A DNA stretch of 64,000 nucleotides from Bacteroidales bacterium (GTDB lineage Bacteria; Bacteroidota; Bacteroidia; Bacteroidales; UBA932): contig JAFRPW010000001.1 in the NCBI GenBank assembly GCA_017428945.1, positions 1-64,000 on the forward strand, in the 5' to 3' direction. Numbering within the stretch: position 1 is the stretch's first letter; every line of letters begins with the position of its first letter. Positions 34,301 to 43,589 of the stretch are shown piece by piece. Below the pieces are notes generated by a model, which worked only from the letters and a program-made list of their open reading frames with translations, had not been told where the DNA came from and did not search any database. A program made the translations under genes and the position numbers.

Positions 34301-34691
34301 CCAGCGTTTCCTTTCCGTTGACGGCACTGCACCCACTCCGGAAGAAACGACCTTTGCCAACACCGACGAGCAGTTCCTGCTCCGCCTGAACTCTCTCATA
34401 GAAAGCCGCTTGGGCAATGCGGAGATAGATGTCTCCGCCATGGCCATGGAAATGGCAATGTCCCGTGCATCGCTTTACAACAAGGTAAAAGCCCTCACCG
34501 GTCTCGGGGTAGCCCAGTACATAGACACCTTCCGCATCCGGAAAGCCTGCGCCTTGCTTTCGTCCGGTGATGAAAGAGTAGCACAAATTGCCGACAAGCT
34601 CGGCTTCAGTTCACCAAGGTATTTCAGCAGCCATTTCAAGCAAGTGACGGGACTCTCGCCTCTCGCTTACAGAAAAGAAAAAAAAGCATGA
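31356..34691 (+). CDS. HTCS-type regulator lacking the HATPase domain
   Basis: A 1111-residue membrane regulator. After a signal peptide there is a two-lobed propeller of Reg_prop repeats (about 25-640, with GIIWIGTRFGLQ and LWIAADNSL), a Y_Y_Y domain (about 650-725) and one membrane segment (about 733-757). A HisKA box SHELKTP (His near 777), a receiver domain (about 858-975; acidic VEDN, phospho-Asp in ISDVMMPRMDG, Lys in LAKPF) and an AraC-type DNA-binding domain (about 1005-1110) follow. In normal HTCS proteins a HATPase_c domain of about 120 residues lies between HisKA and the receiver. Here only about 50 linker residues separate them, so it cannot autophosphorylate. It overlaps the ROK kinase by four bases. 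Confidence 0.9.
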   Translation: MRLKFLLITFLLLLTVFPAGAYWHTKQIDITDGLSQPSITAITSDNKGIIWIGTRFGLQKYRNGTLKTYTDTGEENPMITGNQVSFLFRQADGTLWVSTDRGLSHYNESEDRFELIRSEAILCALETPDCIWFGGYEGLLIYDKASGVAERLTLDTDGTPLVVTGIFSVGPGRLLALGRTPVLVSIDIKSRALEQRPITGMDGQMIQNGILYGGRLYLSVFREGIVQADPISGNVLRYWNSGNSGLTFDVVMSMAVFRGRLYLGTDGGGICVMDADLGIIRTMQQQLNLSSSPFNITSFSALYASPDGSLWAGTVRHGVFNLRETPIRSFDHKDGLTENVVNGFYASEDGLVWIATDGGGLNIYDPLTERITACKNTDGQKVSSVCEMPDGRMLLSIYSKGLFFYNPKTGKHSPFCIVNTDVNRQELLSGYTPEVVRNRDDIFILASAVYKYSGGRFQVAGRGPDFSGLHLFGKDREGRLLFFSYLNIWRLVPETLEWERLYRADDSHFINAAALSGDTIWLGTDYGVRSLRTDTGTTDRLPSNLFNRVTSLQATEDGILWIAADNSLFRYSTLESRLEMVDEGDGFAPNEILSSLTGSPGGYPVYLGSPKGFILVSEGTGKRTEQLETEFYEAILDGKHISPSSELTLPRNYKNLVIATIIRGLNPFSRRQVRFTLSSGTLKQISTSYENSFRIGELPPGHYTLTASCRMLSGEWSREKTLISFHVQSPWYKTMWFYLLLITVILVAITLVVQYLHVRQRERYAQDRIRFLTQISHELKTPLTLIYVPLKRILKAVSGSEVEQQLTGVFKNVERMRDLTNLVLDKEHAHLIYDHKSILEDSLQPAGDAAPQTDLSTRRVLCVEDNVELRNLLQEELSPYFAEIMVAADGEEGLTRIRMEKPDIVISDVMMPRMDGFELCRRVKSDLEISHIPFVLLTARGDTTSTITGYKAGADSYLAKPFETELLVQVVQNLLDTRTKLRQRFLSVDGTAPTPEETTFANTDEQFLLRLNSLIESRLGNAEIDVSAMAMEMAMSRASLYNKVKALTGLGVAQYIDTFRIRKACALLSSGDERVAQIADKLGFSSPRYFSSHFKQVTGLSPLAYRKEKKA

Positions 34692-35416
34692 GAATAGGTA
34701 TTGACATCGGAGGCACCACCATCGGCGCCGGAGAGGTTCTGGAAGGAAGAATCGAAGAACTCTTCACCGCGGAGACCGAAGGTATCGGGATCGGTGTCCC
34801 GTCAGTCGTAGATCCGGTCAGAGGGATAGTCTATGACACTGCCAACATTCCCTCATGGAAGGAAGTGCATCTGAAGGAAATCCTCGAAAGGCAATTCGGC
34901 GTGCCGGTGAGCATCGACAACGATGCCAATTGTTACGCCATGGGTGCAGCCACATGTTTGAACGCACTCAACGAAATCGTGGTAGTCCTTACACTTGGAA
35001 CCGGTCTGGGCTGCGGCGTAGTGGTGGAAGGCAGGGTCCTGAGGGGCCGCTGCTGCGGTGCCGGGGAACTTTGCTGCCTCCCTTTTCTGGACGGAACCAT
35101 CGAAGACTATACCTCTTCCAAATTCTTCAGCCGTTACGGAACCACCGCCAGGGACGCCGCACTCCAGGGCCGCAAGGATCTCTTTGACCAGTTTGGCAGG
35201 CACATGGCCTATATCGTAAATGCCGCTCTCTACGCTTACGACCCCCACAGAGTGGTCTTCGGAGGCGGTATCGCCCGCAGCTTCTCCCTTTTTGAAAAGC
35301 CCCTGCGAGAAGCACTGAACCAAACTTTTGCCTATACAGGAAATCTGGAGGGGCTCAGGACAGAGGCTGTCACCAGCCCTGACACTGCCCTCCTGGGAGC
35401 CGCAGCCATCATATAG
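34688..35416 (+). CDS. ROK-family sugar kinase/regulator with internal deletion
   Basis: A 242-residue ROK protein. The ATP motif GIDIGGTTIGAGEV opens it, GIGIGVPSVVD begins the second strand set, and SIDNDANCYAMGA and LTLGTGLGCGVVV hold the catalytic Asp and phosphate loop. The zinc CxCGxxGCxE motif is replaced by GELCCLPFLDGTIEDYTS, as in many Bacteroidetes ROK kinases. Members average about 300 residues. Here about 45 residues between the first hairpin and GIGIGVPS are missing, which removes a helix of the N-terminal lobe. It is coupled to the upstream regulator. The kinase may act on a sugar released by the PUL enzymes, if still active. Confidence 0.82.
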   Translation: MRIGIDIGGTTIGAGEVLEGRIEELFTAETEGIGIGVPSVVDPVRGIVYDTANIPSWKEVHLKEILERQFGVPVSIDNDANCYAMGAATCLNALNEIVVVLTLGTGLGCGVVVEGRVLRGRCCGAGELCCLPFLDGTIEDYTSSKFFSRYGTTARDAALQGRKDLFDQFGRHMAYIVNAALYAYDPHRVVFGGGIARSFSLFEKPLREALNQTFAYTGNLEGLRTEAVTSPDTALLGAAAII

Positions 35417-35443
35417 CATCATATCCCCGGGCCGAATTTCACC

Positions 35444-35483
35444 GGCGGCATCCTGAAGACAGGACGCCGCCGCTTGTCTTTTT
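35444..35483 (+). terminator. Terminator after the HTCS-ROK operon
   Basis: Stem GGCGGC-TCCTG/CAGGA-GCCGCC (35444-35471, one A-C mismatch) with loop AAGA is followed by GCTTGTCTTTTT. It separates the regulator operon from the SusC operon. Confidence 0.75.
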
Positions 35484-35561
35484 GGGCCTGCAAATGGCAG
35501 AAATATACAAAACCGAACTTTTTATAGCGATTTTAGGCATGTTGCTCCATTTTATAAAACA

Positions 35562-35569
35562 TATATTTG
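35562..35569 (+). promoter_or_regulatory. -7 box of the first SusC-SusD operon
   Basis: TATATTTG lies 47 bases before the ATG at 35617. A TTG is 17 bases upstream (35542-35544), a little short of the usual spacing. Given the adjacent HTCS-type gene, activation by that protein is likely. Confidence 0.6.
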
Positions 35570-35616
35570 CCTTGCCACCTATCCAACTGAAAATTAATCA
35601 CTAACCAATACTCCGT

Positions 35617-38600
35617 ATGAGAAAACTGCTATTCTGCCTCACCGCCGCCACTACCATTTTCCTTGGAAGTGCCGCTCCGGCATATTGTGAGGTCCCTTCC
35701 GGAACAGATCAGGCAGCGACACTGGTCATTACGGGAACTGTGCTGGACAATACCGGACAGGCCGTTCCCGGCGCCACAGTCATGGAGAAAGATACCACCA
35801 ACGGCATCATCACGGATTTAGATGGGCATTTCTCGCTTCAAGTCCGCTCCGGCGCTGTAATCGTAGTCGCGTGCATCGGCTATTCCGACTACTCTTTCCA
35901 GGCCACCTCCAAAGGTCCCTTCCGGATTGTCCTCGAAGAAGATATCCTTCTGATTGAAGAAACCGTGGTGACGGCCTTTGCCACCCAGAAAAAGGTGAAC
36001 GTCACCGGAGCCATCACCCAGGTTACGGGCGACGATGTCATCCAGGCTCCGGTAGCCAATGTATCATCGGCCCTGGTTGGTATCACACCCGGCCTGAGCG
36101 CCGTGACAGTTTCCGGAGAGCCCGGCCAGGATGCCGCCGACATCGCAATCCGAGGTATTTCCTCATACTCAGGAAACACTTCACCTCTCATTGTCATCGA
36201 CGGAATCGAGCAGCCTTCCAGCCAGGCCCTCGGCATCCTCAACAGCCTGAACCCCAACGATATCTTGGGAATCAGCGTCCTCAAGGATGCCTCCTCTACC
36301 GCCGTGTACGGTATCCGCGCGGCAAACGGAGTCATCATCGTCACCACCCGCCGCGGACAGCAGGGACATCCCAAGGTGAGTTTCTCCGGGAACTTCGGCC
36401 TTACGGGAGCGACGAACGTGCAGCGCGGCCTGTCATCCTACGAATACGCCCTCTTCCGCAACGAGGCCATCAGGAACGAGGTGGAAGGGTATGGCAGCAC
36501 CCCGCTCATGAACTACCTGTTCACCGACGACGACCTCTGGAAATTCCAGCATAACAGGGACTTCACGCCCGCCGAAGTTGATGCCATGTCCTGGCTCACT
36601 CCCGCCCAGAAACAGCAGCTCAAGGACAGCCCCGCCCTGTACTACGGCACCTCCGACGCCTATGCGGAACTCTACAGCCGCATAGCGCCTCAGTGGAGCG
36701 CCAACGTAAGCGTTTCCGGCGGTGCCGAAAGGGTTAAATACTACGTTTCCCTCAACTACTTCGACCAGCAGTCCATCATGCAGAACGCCAATTACTTCGG
36801 CGTTCAGACAGGCTCCCGCTACCAGAGGTACAACGTGAGGGCCAACATAGACGTGGACATTTTCAAGAACACCACACTGAGCGTGAACACCAGCGGCCAA
36901 TTCGGCTCCACAAGCGGCCCAGGCACGGGTTCACTCTACAGCCGCTACAGCGGAATCATGCAGATAATCTATGAAGGCAACCCCTTCACCAACCGAAGCA
37001 TGATCCTGGACGACAAGCTGATTGTGGACTTTGACTACCCCCAGAACTCTGTCCAAGACGGCCTCCACAAACGCACGGACAACGAGATGACGGGCGGCTG
37101 GCTGCCGGCCCTCCTAAGCCGCAGCGTCGGTACCACATCCAATACGCGCGTGGACGTGACCATGCGCCTGAGGCACGACTTCTCCTGGCTCCTCAAGGGC
37201 CTTGACCTCCAGGCCAGCGTCCGCTACCAGGAGAACTACAGCAAGGTTGCGGTCCAGAGCTTTGCCATTCCGCAGTACCGCGTACGCCGCAGCATCACCA
37301 ACCCCAACGAGCTTGAGTTCTTCGGCGGCACAGTTGGCGCAGACGGCTATTCCTCCGGCTCCTGGGGCGGCATGAGGGATTTCTATGCCGACATAGTCCT
37401 CAACTACCAGGGCAATTTCGGCAAGCACAACGTGGGCGGCCTCCTGCTTGGACGCGCCACCAAGTACACCATGCCTTATGACGATTTCCATACGCCTAGC
37501 GGCCTCATAGGTACTTCGGCCCGAATAACCTACGACTACGACACCCGCTACCTTCTGGAGCTGAATTTCGCGCTCAACGGCACGGAGAACTTCGCGGCGG
37601 ACCGCAGGTTTGGTTTCTTCCCTGCGGCATCGGCGGGCTACGTGCTCACCAACGAGCCATGGTTCCCTGAGAATCAGTTCCTTAGCTTCTTCAAGATTCG
37701 CGCGAGCTACGGCATCGTGGGTAATGACCAGATTGGCGGCAAACGCTATCTCTACCTCCCCGGAACCTACCAGATAAACATGGGCCCCGGCAGCCTCACT
37801 TCCACCAGCAGTTCGGGCTCCCTCCAGAGTAACTACTACCAGTTCGGCACAAGCACGGGCACCTACAACACCATCTACACCGGAAGTGCCGAAGGCGCCC
37901 TTGGCAACCCTCTGGTAACCTGGGAAAAGTCCGAGAAGACAAGCGCCGGCCTGGAGACTAAGTTCCTGAGCGACAGGCTCTATTTCAATGCCGATTTCTT
38001 CTGGGAGAACAGGCGTGACATCCTCACGACCCTGGGCGTAATCCCCATCACCTTCGGCGTTCCCTCTTGGGATACGGCGGCCGTGAACGTGGGCCGGGTG
38101 ACCAACCGCGGTTATGAACTGGTGCTTGGATGGAACGAAAGACGCGGAGACCTCCGTTATTATATTGAAGGTAACGTCACTTACGCCAAGAACAAGATAG
38201 AGTACATGGCCGAAGCCCCCAATCCCTACGACTGGATGAATCAGACCGGGCACTCCATCGGCCAGTATTACGGTTACAAGACCGACGGCTTCTACGATAC
38301 CCTTGAGGAACTTAACAACCGTCCGTACTTCTCACAGAGCGCTGGAGCCGTTACCCTTGGCGACATCAAGTACGTGGACCTTGACGGTGACGGCGTCATC
38401 GACTCCAAGGACCAGGGCCCCATAGGCTACCCCAACCGCCCGATGATGAACTTCGGCGGAAAGATAGGCCTGAGCTACAAGGGCTTCGACCTCAAGATGG
38501 TACTCTCCGGTACGGCCATGGGTTCCTACTACATCGCCCGTATCACAAGCCCCTTCTTCAAGAGGGCCGGAAACGCCTTCCTGTGGCAGTATGAAGGCAG

Positions 38601-38970
38601 GTGGACCCCTGAAAAGGTGGCCGCCGGCACACCCATCACATATCCCCGCGCCGTATACGACGCCAGCCAGGACCACTACGACTTCGGCCCCAAGAGCCAG
38701 CTCTGGGTCCTGCCATCTGACCACCTGAGAGTAAAGAACGTGGAGTTCGGCTACACATTCCCGCAGAATTCGGCCTTCCTGAGGAAAGCCCGCATTTCCC
38801 AACTGAGGCTTTACATCAACGCAAACAACCTCTTCACCTTGTTTGACCAGATGAGCCGATACGGAATCGACCCCGAAACCAAGGACAACCTTGGCGGCAG
38901 CGAGGGCAACATCTCCTACGTGTTCCCTCTCACCCGTACCACCAACATCGGCGTAAATATCAACTTCTAA
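35617..38970 (+). CDS. SusC/RagA TonB-dependent glycan importer, copy 1
   Basis: An 1117-residue outer-membrane transporter. A signal peptide (to about residue 25) is followed by a carboxypeptidase-D-like domain (about 37-115: ITGTVLDNTGQAVPGATV, then GHFSLQV), the plug domain (ATQKKVNVTGAITQVTGDDV, then KDASSTAVYGIRAANGVIIV) and a 22-strand barrel whose last strand ends TNIGVNINF. It imports oligosaccharides with energy from TonB. Its SusD partner starts 12 bases downstream. It heads an operon of at least nine genes. Confidence 0.95.
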   Translation: MRKLLFCLTAATTIFLGSAAPAYCEVPSGTDQAATLVITGTVLDNTGQAVPGATVMEKDTTNGIITDLDGHFSLQVRSGAVIVVACIGYSDYSFQATSKGPFRIVLEEDILLIEETVVTAFATQKKVNVTGAITQVTGDDVIQAPVANVSSALVGITPGLSAVTVSGEPGQDAADIAIRGISSYSGNTSPLIVIDGIEQPSSQALGILNSLNPNDILGISVLKDASSTAVYGIRAANGVIIVTTRRGQQGHPKVSFSGNFGLTGATNVQRGLSSYEYALFRNEAIRNEVEGYGSTPLMNYLFTDDDLWKFQHNRDFTPAEVDAMSWLTPAQKQQLKDSPALYYGTSDAYAELYSRIAPQWSANVSVSGGAERVKYYVSLNYFDQQSIMQNANYFGVQTGSRYQRYNVRANIDVDIFKNTTLSVNTSGQFGSTSGPGTGSLYSRYSGIMQIIYEGNPFTNRSMILDDKLIVDFDYPQNSVQDGLHKRTDNEMTGGWLPALLSRSVGTTSNTRVDVTMRLRHDFSWLLKGLDLQASVRYQENYSKVAVQSFAIPQYRVRRSITNPNELEFFGGTVGADGYSSGSWGGMRDFYADIVLNYQGNFGKHNVGGLLLGRATKYTMPYDDFHTPSGLIGTSARITYDYDTRYLLELNFALNGTENFAADRRFGFFPAASAGYVLTNEPWFPENQFLSFFKIRASYGIVGNDQIGGKRYLYLPGTYQINMGPGSLTSTSSSGSLQSNYYQFGTSTGTYNTIYTGSAEGALGNPLVTWEKSEKTSAGLETKFLSDRLYFNADFFWENRRDILTTLGVIPITFGVPSWDTAAVNVGRVTNRGYELVLGWNERRGDLRYYIEGNVTYAKNKIEYMAEAPNPYDWMNQTGHSIGQYYGYKTDGFYDTLEELNNRPYFSQSAGAVTLGDIKYVDLDGDGVIDSKDQGPIGYPNRPMMNFGGKIGLSYKGFDLKMVLSGTAMGSYYIARITSPFFKRAGNAFLWQYEGRWTPEKVAAGTPITYPRAVYDASQDHYDFGPKSQLWVLPSDHLRVKNVEFGYTFPQNSAFLRKARISQLRLYINANNLFTLFDQMSRYGIDPETKDNLGGSEGNISYVFPLTRTTNIGVNINF

Positions 38971-38982
38971 ACGGACAGGATT

Positions 38983-40830
38983 ATGAAAAAGATACGCATA
39001 GTAGCAATCATGACCGCAGTGCTTATGGGTGTAAGCGGCTGCAACCTGTTCCTGGAGATGCCGGAGGTTACCGGCAGCGTCTACCTTGAAGACGTGTTCT
39101 CCAACAGAAAAGACACCGAGGGCATGCTCTGGAGAGCATACCACAGGGGCCTCCGCGAAGGCCTGCCGGAAGGCTGGGCCATCAACCACGGCACCCTTGC
39201 ATCCCTGTCCGGCGAAATCACCCGCGGATACAGCTGGCACGCCGGCTACAACCTTGTGGTGAACGGCCCCACAACCGTCCTGGATGCCTCCGGGCAGTTC
39301 CAGGGCGCACCTGCAAACTTCAACGAGAACTGGGAAGTGATAAGGGCCTGCTGGATCATTATCGCCAACATAGACAAGTGCCCGGAGCTCTCCGACGAAA
39401 TGAAGGAGTACATGAAGGGAGAAGCCTACGCACTCATCGCCTACCGCTACGTGGGCATGTTCCAGCGCTGGGGCGGCGTTCCCATCGTGCGCCAGGCCAA
39501 CGAAATGACAGACGACATAGCATTCCCCCGCGCATCGGCCCAAAAGACCCTTGAATTTGCGCTGGAAATGATTAATGAGGCCGAAACACGCCTCCCGGAC
39601 ACCTGGACGGACATCGAGCCCGGCTGCGGAGACAAGTGGGAAGGCCGAATCACAAAGGGTGCGGTGCTTGCCATGAAGGCACGCCTCCTCACCTTCGCCG
39701 CCCGTCCGCTTTTCAACGCAGAGCAGTCCTACGCCAAGGAATTCGGCATGGCTTACAGCGCTGATTCCCTCATTTGGCTTGGGGGCTATGACAAGGAGCG
39801 CTACAAGAAGGCCATAGATGCACACCTTGCAGTTATCGAATGGGGTAAAGCCCACGGCAAACACCTCATTTTCACCGCCGGAGAAGGTAACCGAAACTCC
39901 TTCGAGCAGGCAATCGACGACTACGGTCGCGGTGTGTCTGAACTCAACGGCCCGGAAGTGCTCCTGGCCTTCAAGATAGAGAGCGACCAGCAGGTGTACA
40001 ACAACATGACGGAGGGCTACAACTGGAGCGCCTACGTAGACGCCGGCGAACGGTCCCTCCGTGGCGTTCTCACCAACTTTGTACGCCTTTACCGCGACAA
40101 GGACGGCGGAGAGATTGACTGGCCGGTGGTTGGAGAAGCCGCCCCCCGCGACATCTCCGACTTTGCCGCCAACATAGACAAGATTGAGCCCCGCTTCCGC
40201 GTAGACATCTGTGTACCCGGCAAATTCGGCCGCTCCAACGACGGCGACGCCAAGTGGAACGAGGGCATCTGGTACATGGGAAGCCTTACCTCCGACGCCG
40301 CAATTGCAGCCTCCATGTCCCGTGCCACCGAAGGCCGCTCAATAGGCGTACCCACCAAGTTCTACTACAAGGCCGGCGCCCGCCGCTGGTTTGAGTTCCC
40401 GCTGTTCCGCCTGGCCGAAGCCTATATGTCCCTGGCCGAATGCTACAACGAATACGGAGATGCCGCCAACGCCCTCAAGTACCTGAATATCATAAGGAAC
40501 AGGGCCGGACTTCCGTCAGTGGCAGAGACAGACCAGGCCAAACTGCGTGAACTGATAGTGCGCGAAAGGGCCCTTGAATTCTTCGAGGAAAACCAGCGCT
40601 ACTACGACGTCAAGCACTGGAAGCATCCGGATATCGGCACCAAGATCCTTGGCGGCCCCATGACGGAGATTTCCTTCCTCACCACGGACGGCGTCAACAC
40701 CATGGCAGCCCTCATCTCCTACTGGGACGCCTACTCCTACACTGGCTACTGGCATCCGAAGTGGTTCCTGGAACCTTTCCGCCAGGACGAGGTGAACAAG
40801 GGAATCATAGCCCAGAACCCCGGTTATTAA
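38983..40830 (+). CDS. SusD/RagB surface glycan-binding lipoprotein, copy 1
   Basis: A 615-residue lipoprotein with lipobox GVSGCN. The SusD N-terminal helical motif is present (KDTEGMLWRAYHRG), the TPR-like core includes KGEAYALIAYRYVGMFQRWGG, and the C-terminus has the family block LIVRERALEFFEENQRYYDVKHW. It caps the SusC barrel and captures glycan. It is paired with the SusC at 35617. The sequence does not show which glycan is bound. Confidence 0.95.
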   Translation: MKKIRIVAIMTAVLMGVSGCNLFLEMPEVTGSVYLEDVFSNRKDTEGMLWRAYHRGLREGLPEGWAINHGTLASLSGEITRGYSWHAGYNLVVNGPTTVLDASGQFQGAPANFNENWEVIRACWIIIANIDKCPELSDEMKEYMKGEAYALIAYRYVGMFQRWGGVPIVRQANEMTDDIAFPRASAQKTLEFALEMINEAETRLPDTWTDIEPGCGDKWEGRITKGAVLAMKARLLTFAARPLFNAEQSYAKEFGMAYSADSLIWLGGYDKERYKKAIDAHLAVIEWGKAHGKHLIFTAGEGNRNSFEQAIDDYGRGVSELNGPEVLLAFKIESDQQVYNNMTEGYNWSAYVDAGERSLRGVLTNFVRLYRDKDGGEIDWPVVGEAAPRDISDFAANIDKIEPRFRVDICVPGKFGRSNDGDAKWNEGIWYMGSLTSDAAIAASMSRATEGRSIGVPTKFYYKAGARRWFEFPLFRLAEAYMSLAECYNEYGDAANALKYLNIIRNRAGLPSVAETDQAKLRELIVRERALEFFEENQRYYDVKHWKHPDIGTKILGGPMTEISFLTTDGVNTMAALISYWDAYSYTGYWHPKWFLEPFRQDEVNKGIIAQNPGY

Positions 40831-40849
40831 CAGATAAATCCGTAGAGCA

Positions 40850-43585
40850 ATGAAAAAACACTTCATAATCACAGTTGCGGCGGGACTCCTTGCTTCCCTT
40901 GCGGGTCATTCCCAGGACCTTGCCAACTTTACGGACGCCCTGGAGGGCAAGTATCCGGGCCTTACCGTCATAAGAAACGACGGCACCCCCGGCGCCGGAG
41001 TCCCCAGGATGATGATCCGCGGAATCGGCTCCTTTGCGCAGGGGACCGACGTCAACACCCTCAAAATCTTTGTGGACGGCTTTGAGGTCCAGCCGGATTT
41101 CATAAGCTATCTTTCCCCGGAAGAGATTGAGTCCGTGGTAGTTTGCAAGAATGCCGCAGACCTTGCCGAATATGGCATGAACGGCGCAAACGGCGTGCTG
41201 GCTATCACCACCAAGCGCGGCACCGTGGGCGCCCCCATAATCACCTTCAAGACCAGCGGCGGAGTCCAGATGCCCATCAATGTGGCAAAACCACTGAACT
41301 CCCAGCGTTACGCCGCCCTCTACAACCAGGCCTGGAGCAACGACCACGGCCGCGAGTGGGACCCCTACTACGACTTTGAGGCCATGAACGCCTACAAAGC
41401 CGGCGAAGGCATAGACGTAAACTGGTACGACGAGGTTTTCAAGCCCCTTACAAACTACGCCGACGGCTCCCTTTCCATCCGCGGCGGCTCCAATACGGCC
41501 CTCTACAGCGTTGTGCTTGACTACGCCAACCAGCAGGGCTTCCTTAACGTAAGGAACACGGACCGCACCAAGAACGTCTCCTTTGTGAAATACGGCATCC
41601 GCACCAATCTTGACATGAAGCTCAATGACATCTTCACGGTAAGCGTGGGTGTGGGCGGCCGCCTTGAAGACCGCAACCGTCCCAACTACAGCGTTTACCA
41701 GCTTGTGAACGATGTAATGAGTTACCCGTCAAATATTTACCCCATTTTTGACGCAGATGCCACTGATCCTATTTCCAACTATTCAGGTACGGCCGTCCAT
41801 CCCAACAACCCTGTAGGTTCGCTCTCCGGGCTCGGATGGACCACAAGCCGCACCAAGCTCATGCAGGCCAACTTCAAGTTCAAGGAAGACCTTGGTTCCC
41901 TTGTCAAGGGCCTGTACCTCCTGCAAGGCTTCTCCTTCTACTCCAGGACCATCGGCAACACCGGAAAAACGCGCACCTACGCCCGTTACAACCAGGGTGT
42001 TCCGCAAACCGCGGATGTTTCCACCTACATCCGCTCAAACGGCTACTGGAGTTCCGGCAAGGAGCGCTGGATGCAGGGCAACGTAACCGTGGGCTGGGAC
42101 TCAGAATTCGGCCTTCACACCCTTAGGACAAAGCTGGATGCCCGCATCTCCGACTTCAGCGGCAGCGGCAGCGCCTTCTACAACTGGAAGTACCACTACG
42201 CAAACTTCGTGGCAAGGGCCGACTGGGCATACGACTCCCGCTTTGACGCCACCCTGGCCCTCTCCGTGTTCGGCTCAGATGCCTACGCTCCCGGAAAGAG
42301 CTTCGTTCCCTATCCCACCGTGGGCTTTGGATGGAACCTCTCCAACGAGGACTTCCTGAAGAGCAGTCCCGTGGTTAACAAACTCAGGCTCAGGGCTTCG
42401 GCCGGATTTAGCGGAGCAACGGAAGCCTATGTGGGAATTGAGGGATTCGAGACCAACGGCAGGTATCTCTATGAGCAGTACTACACCTGGACCGGAAGCT
42501 TTGTCCAGGGCATGGGCCCCAACTTCGGAGGCGGCGCCAGCGGCATACGTCCGCTGTTCATGAGCCACCCGGACGTTACGGCCGAAAAGAGCTTGAAGGC
42601 CGATATCGGCGTAGAGGCCACCCTCTGGAACCTCCTTACCGTCAAGGCCGACTACTTTGCCGATTACCGCACCGGCATCCTCACCCCGGACAACACCCTC
42701 ATGGACTGGGGCGGCGCCCAGGTTGCCTACACCAACCTTGGCAAGATGTTCAACCACGGCGTTGACGCCCAGTTTGTGGTTGCCCAAAAGAGCGGAGAGG
42801 TTGACTGGAGCGTTTTCGGAAACCTCCTCTTTGCAAAGAACAAGATCCTTGAGATGGGCGAAGTTGGGGCCAAATACCCCTACAATGCCGTCACAGGCCT
42901 CCCTTACGGCACCAGGATGGGCCTTGAGAACACAGGCTTCTACAAGGTCACGGACTTCGACCTTGACGGAGAGCTGAACATGGGCCTTCCCGTTCCCCTT
43001 TACGGCGCAATCCAGCCCGGAGACCTCAAGTACAAGGACCAGGACGGGGATTCCTACATTGACGACACCGACATGGTGAAAGTGGGCAACCCTTCTTATC
43101 CTTCCCTCACCCTCAGCCTTGGCGGCGAGGTGGGGTACAAGGGCTTCGACCTTTCATTCCTCATCACCGGCAGCGCAGGCTCCACCGTGAACCTCATGGA
43201 CTACGACGAATGGAAGCCCTTCCTGAACTACGGAAACGCCTTTGAGTGGGCCGAAGGTGCCTGGGTATACTACCCCGAGGCCAAGCTCGACACCCGCGAG
43301 ACCGCCACGTTCCCCCGCCTTTCCACCGGCCAGAACGACAACAACTTCCGCGCAAGCTCCTTCTGGGTGAAGGACAACGCCTGGCTGCGCCTGCAGGAAG
43401 TGGAACTTGGCTACACCATTCCGCTTAACACAAAGGCCATCAAGAACTTCCGTGTTTGCGTAACCGGATACAACCTCCTTACGCTGAGCACCCTCCTGGC
43501 CAAATACAAGATGGACCCGGAGACGGCCAATTACGGATATCCCGCTTCACAGGCGGTAAACCTTGGACTTCAAATAAGTTTCTAA
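40850..43585 (+). CDS. SusC-family transporter, copy 2, without N-terminal domain
   Basis: A 911-residue TonB-dependent transporter. After the signal peptide (ending near GHSQ) the protein goes straight into a plug domain: ALEGKYPGLTVIRNDGTPG, RMMIRGIGSF, and ANGVLAITTKRGTVG. The carboxypeptidase-D-like extension and a recognisable TonB box of full-length SusC proteins are missing, so it is about 100-200 residues shorter than copy 1. The barrel is complete and ends VNLGLQISF. It is followed at four bases by its SusD. Coupling to TonB may differ from copy 1. Confidence 0.92.
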   Translation: MKKHFIITVAAGLLASLAGHSQDLANFTDALEGKYPGLTVIRNDGTPGAGVPRMMIRGIGSFAQGTDVNTLKIFVDGFEVQPDFISYLSPEEIESVVVCKNAADLAEYGMNGANGVLAITTKRGTVGAPIITFKTSGGVQMPINVAKPLNSQRYAALYNQAWSNDHGREWDPYYDFEAMNAYKAGEGIDVNWYDEVFKPLTNYADGSLSIRGGSNTALYSVVLDYANQQGFLNVRNTDRTKNVSFVKYGIRTNLDMKLNDIFTVSVGVGGRLEDRNRPNYSVYQLVNDVMSYPSNIYPIFDADATDPISNYSGTAVHPNNPVGSLSGLGWTTSRTKLMQANFKFKEDLGSLVKGLYLLQGFSFYSRTIGNTGKTRTYARYNQGVPQTADVSTYIRSNGYWSSGKERWMQGNVTVGWDSEFGLHTLRTKLDARISDFSGSGSAFYNWKYHYANFVARADWAYDSRFDATLALSVFGSDAYAPGKSFVPYPTVGFGWNLSNEDFLKSSPVVNKLRLRASAGFSGATEAYVGIEGFETNGRYLYEQYYTWTGSFVQGMGPNFGGGASGIRPLFMSHPDVTAEKSLKADIGVEATLWNLLTVKADYFADYRTGILTPDNTLMDWGGAQVAYTNLGKMFNHGVDAQFVVAQKSGEVDWSVFGNLLFAKNKILEMGEVGAKYPYNAVTGLPYGTRMGLENTGFYKVTDFDLDGELNMGLPVPLYGAIQPGDLKYKDQDGDSYIDDTDMVKVGNPSYPSLTLSLGGEVGYKGFDLSFLITGSAGSTVNLMDYDEWKPFLNYGNAFEWAEGAWVYYPEAKLDTRETATFPRLSTGQNDNNFRASSFWVKDNAWLRLQEVELGYTIPLNTKAIKNFRVCVTGYNLLTLSTLLAKYKMDPETANYGYPASQAVNLGLQISF

Positions 43586-43589
43586 GAGT

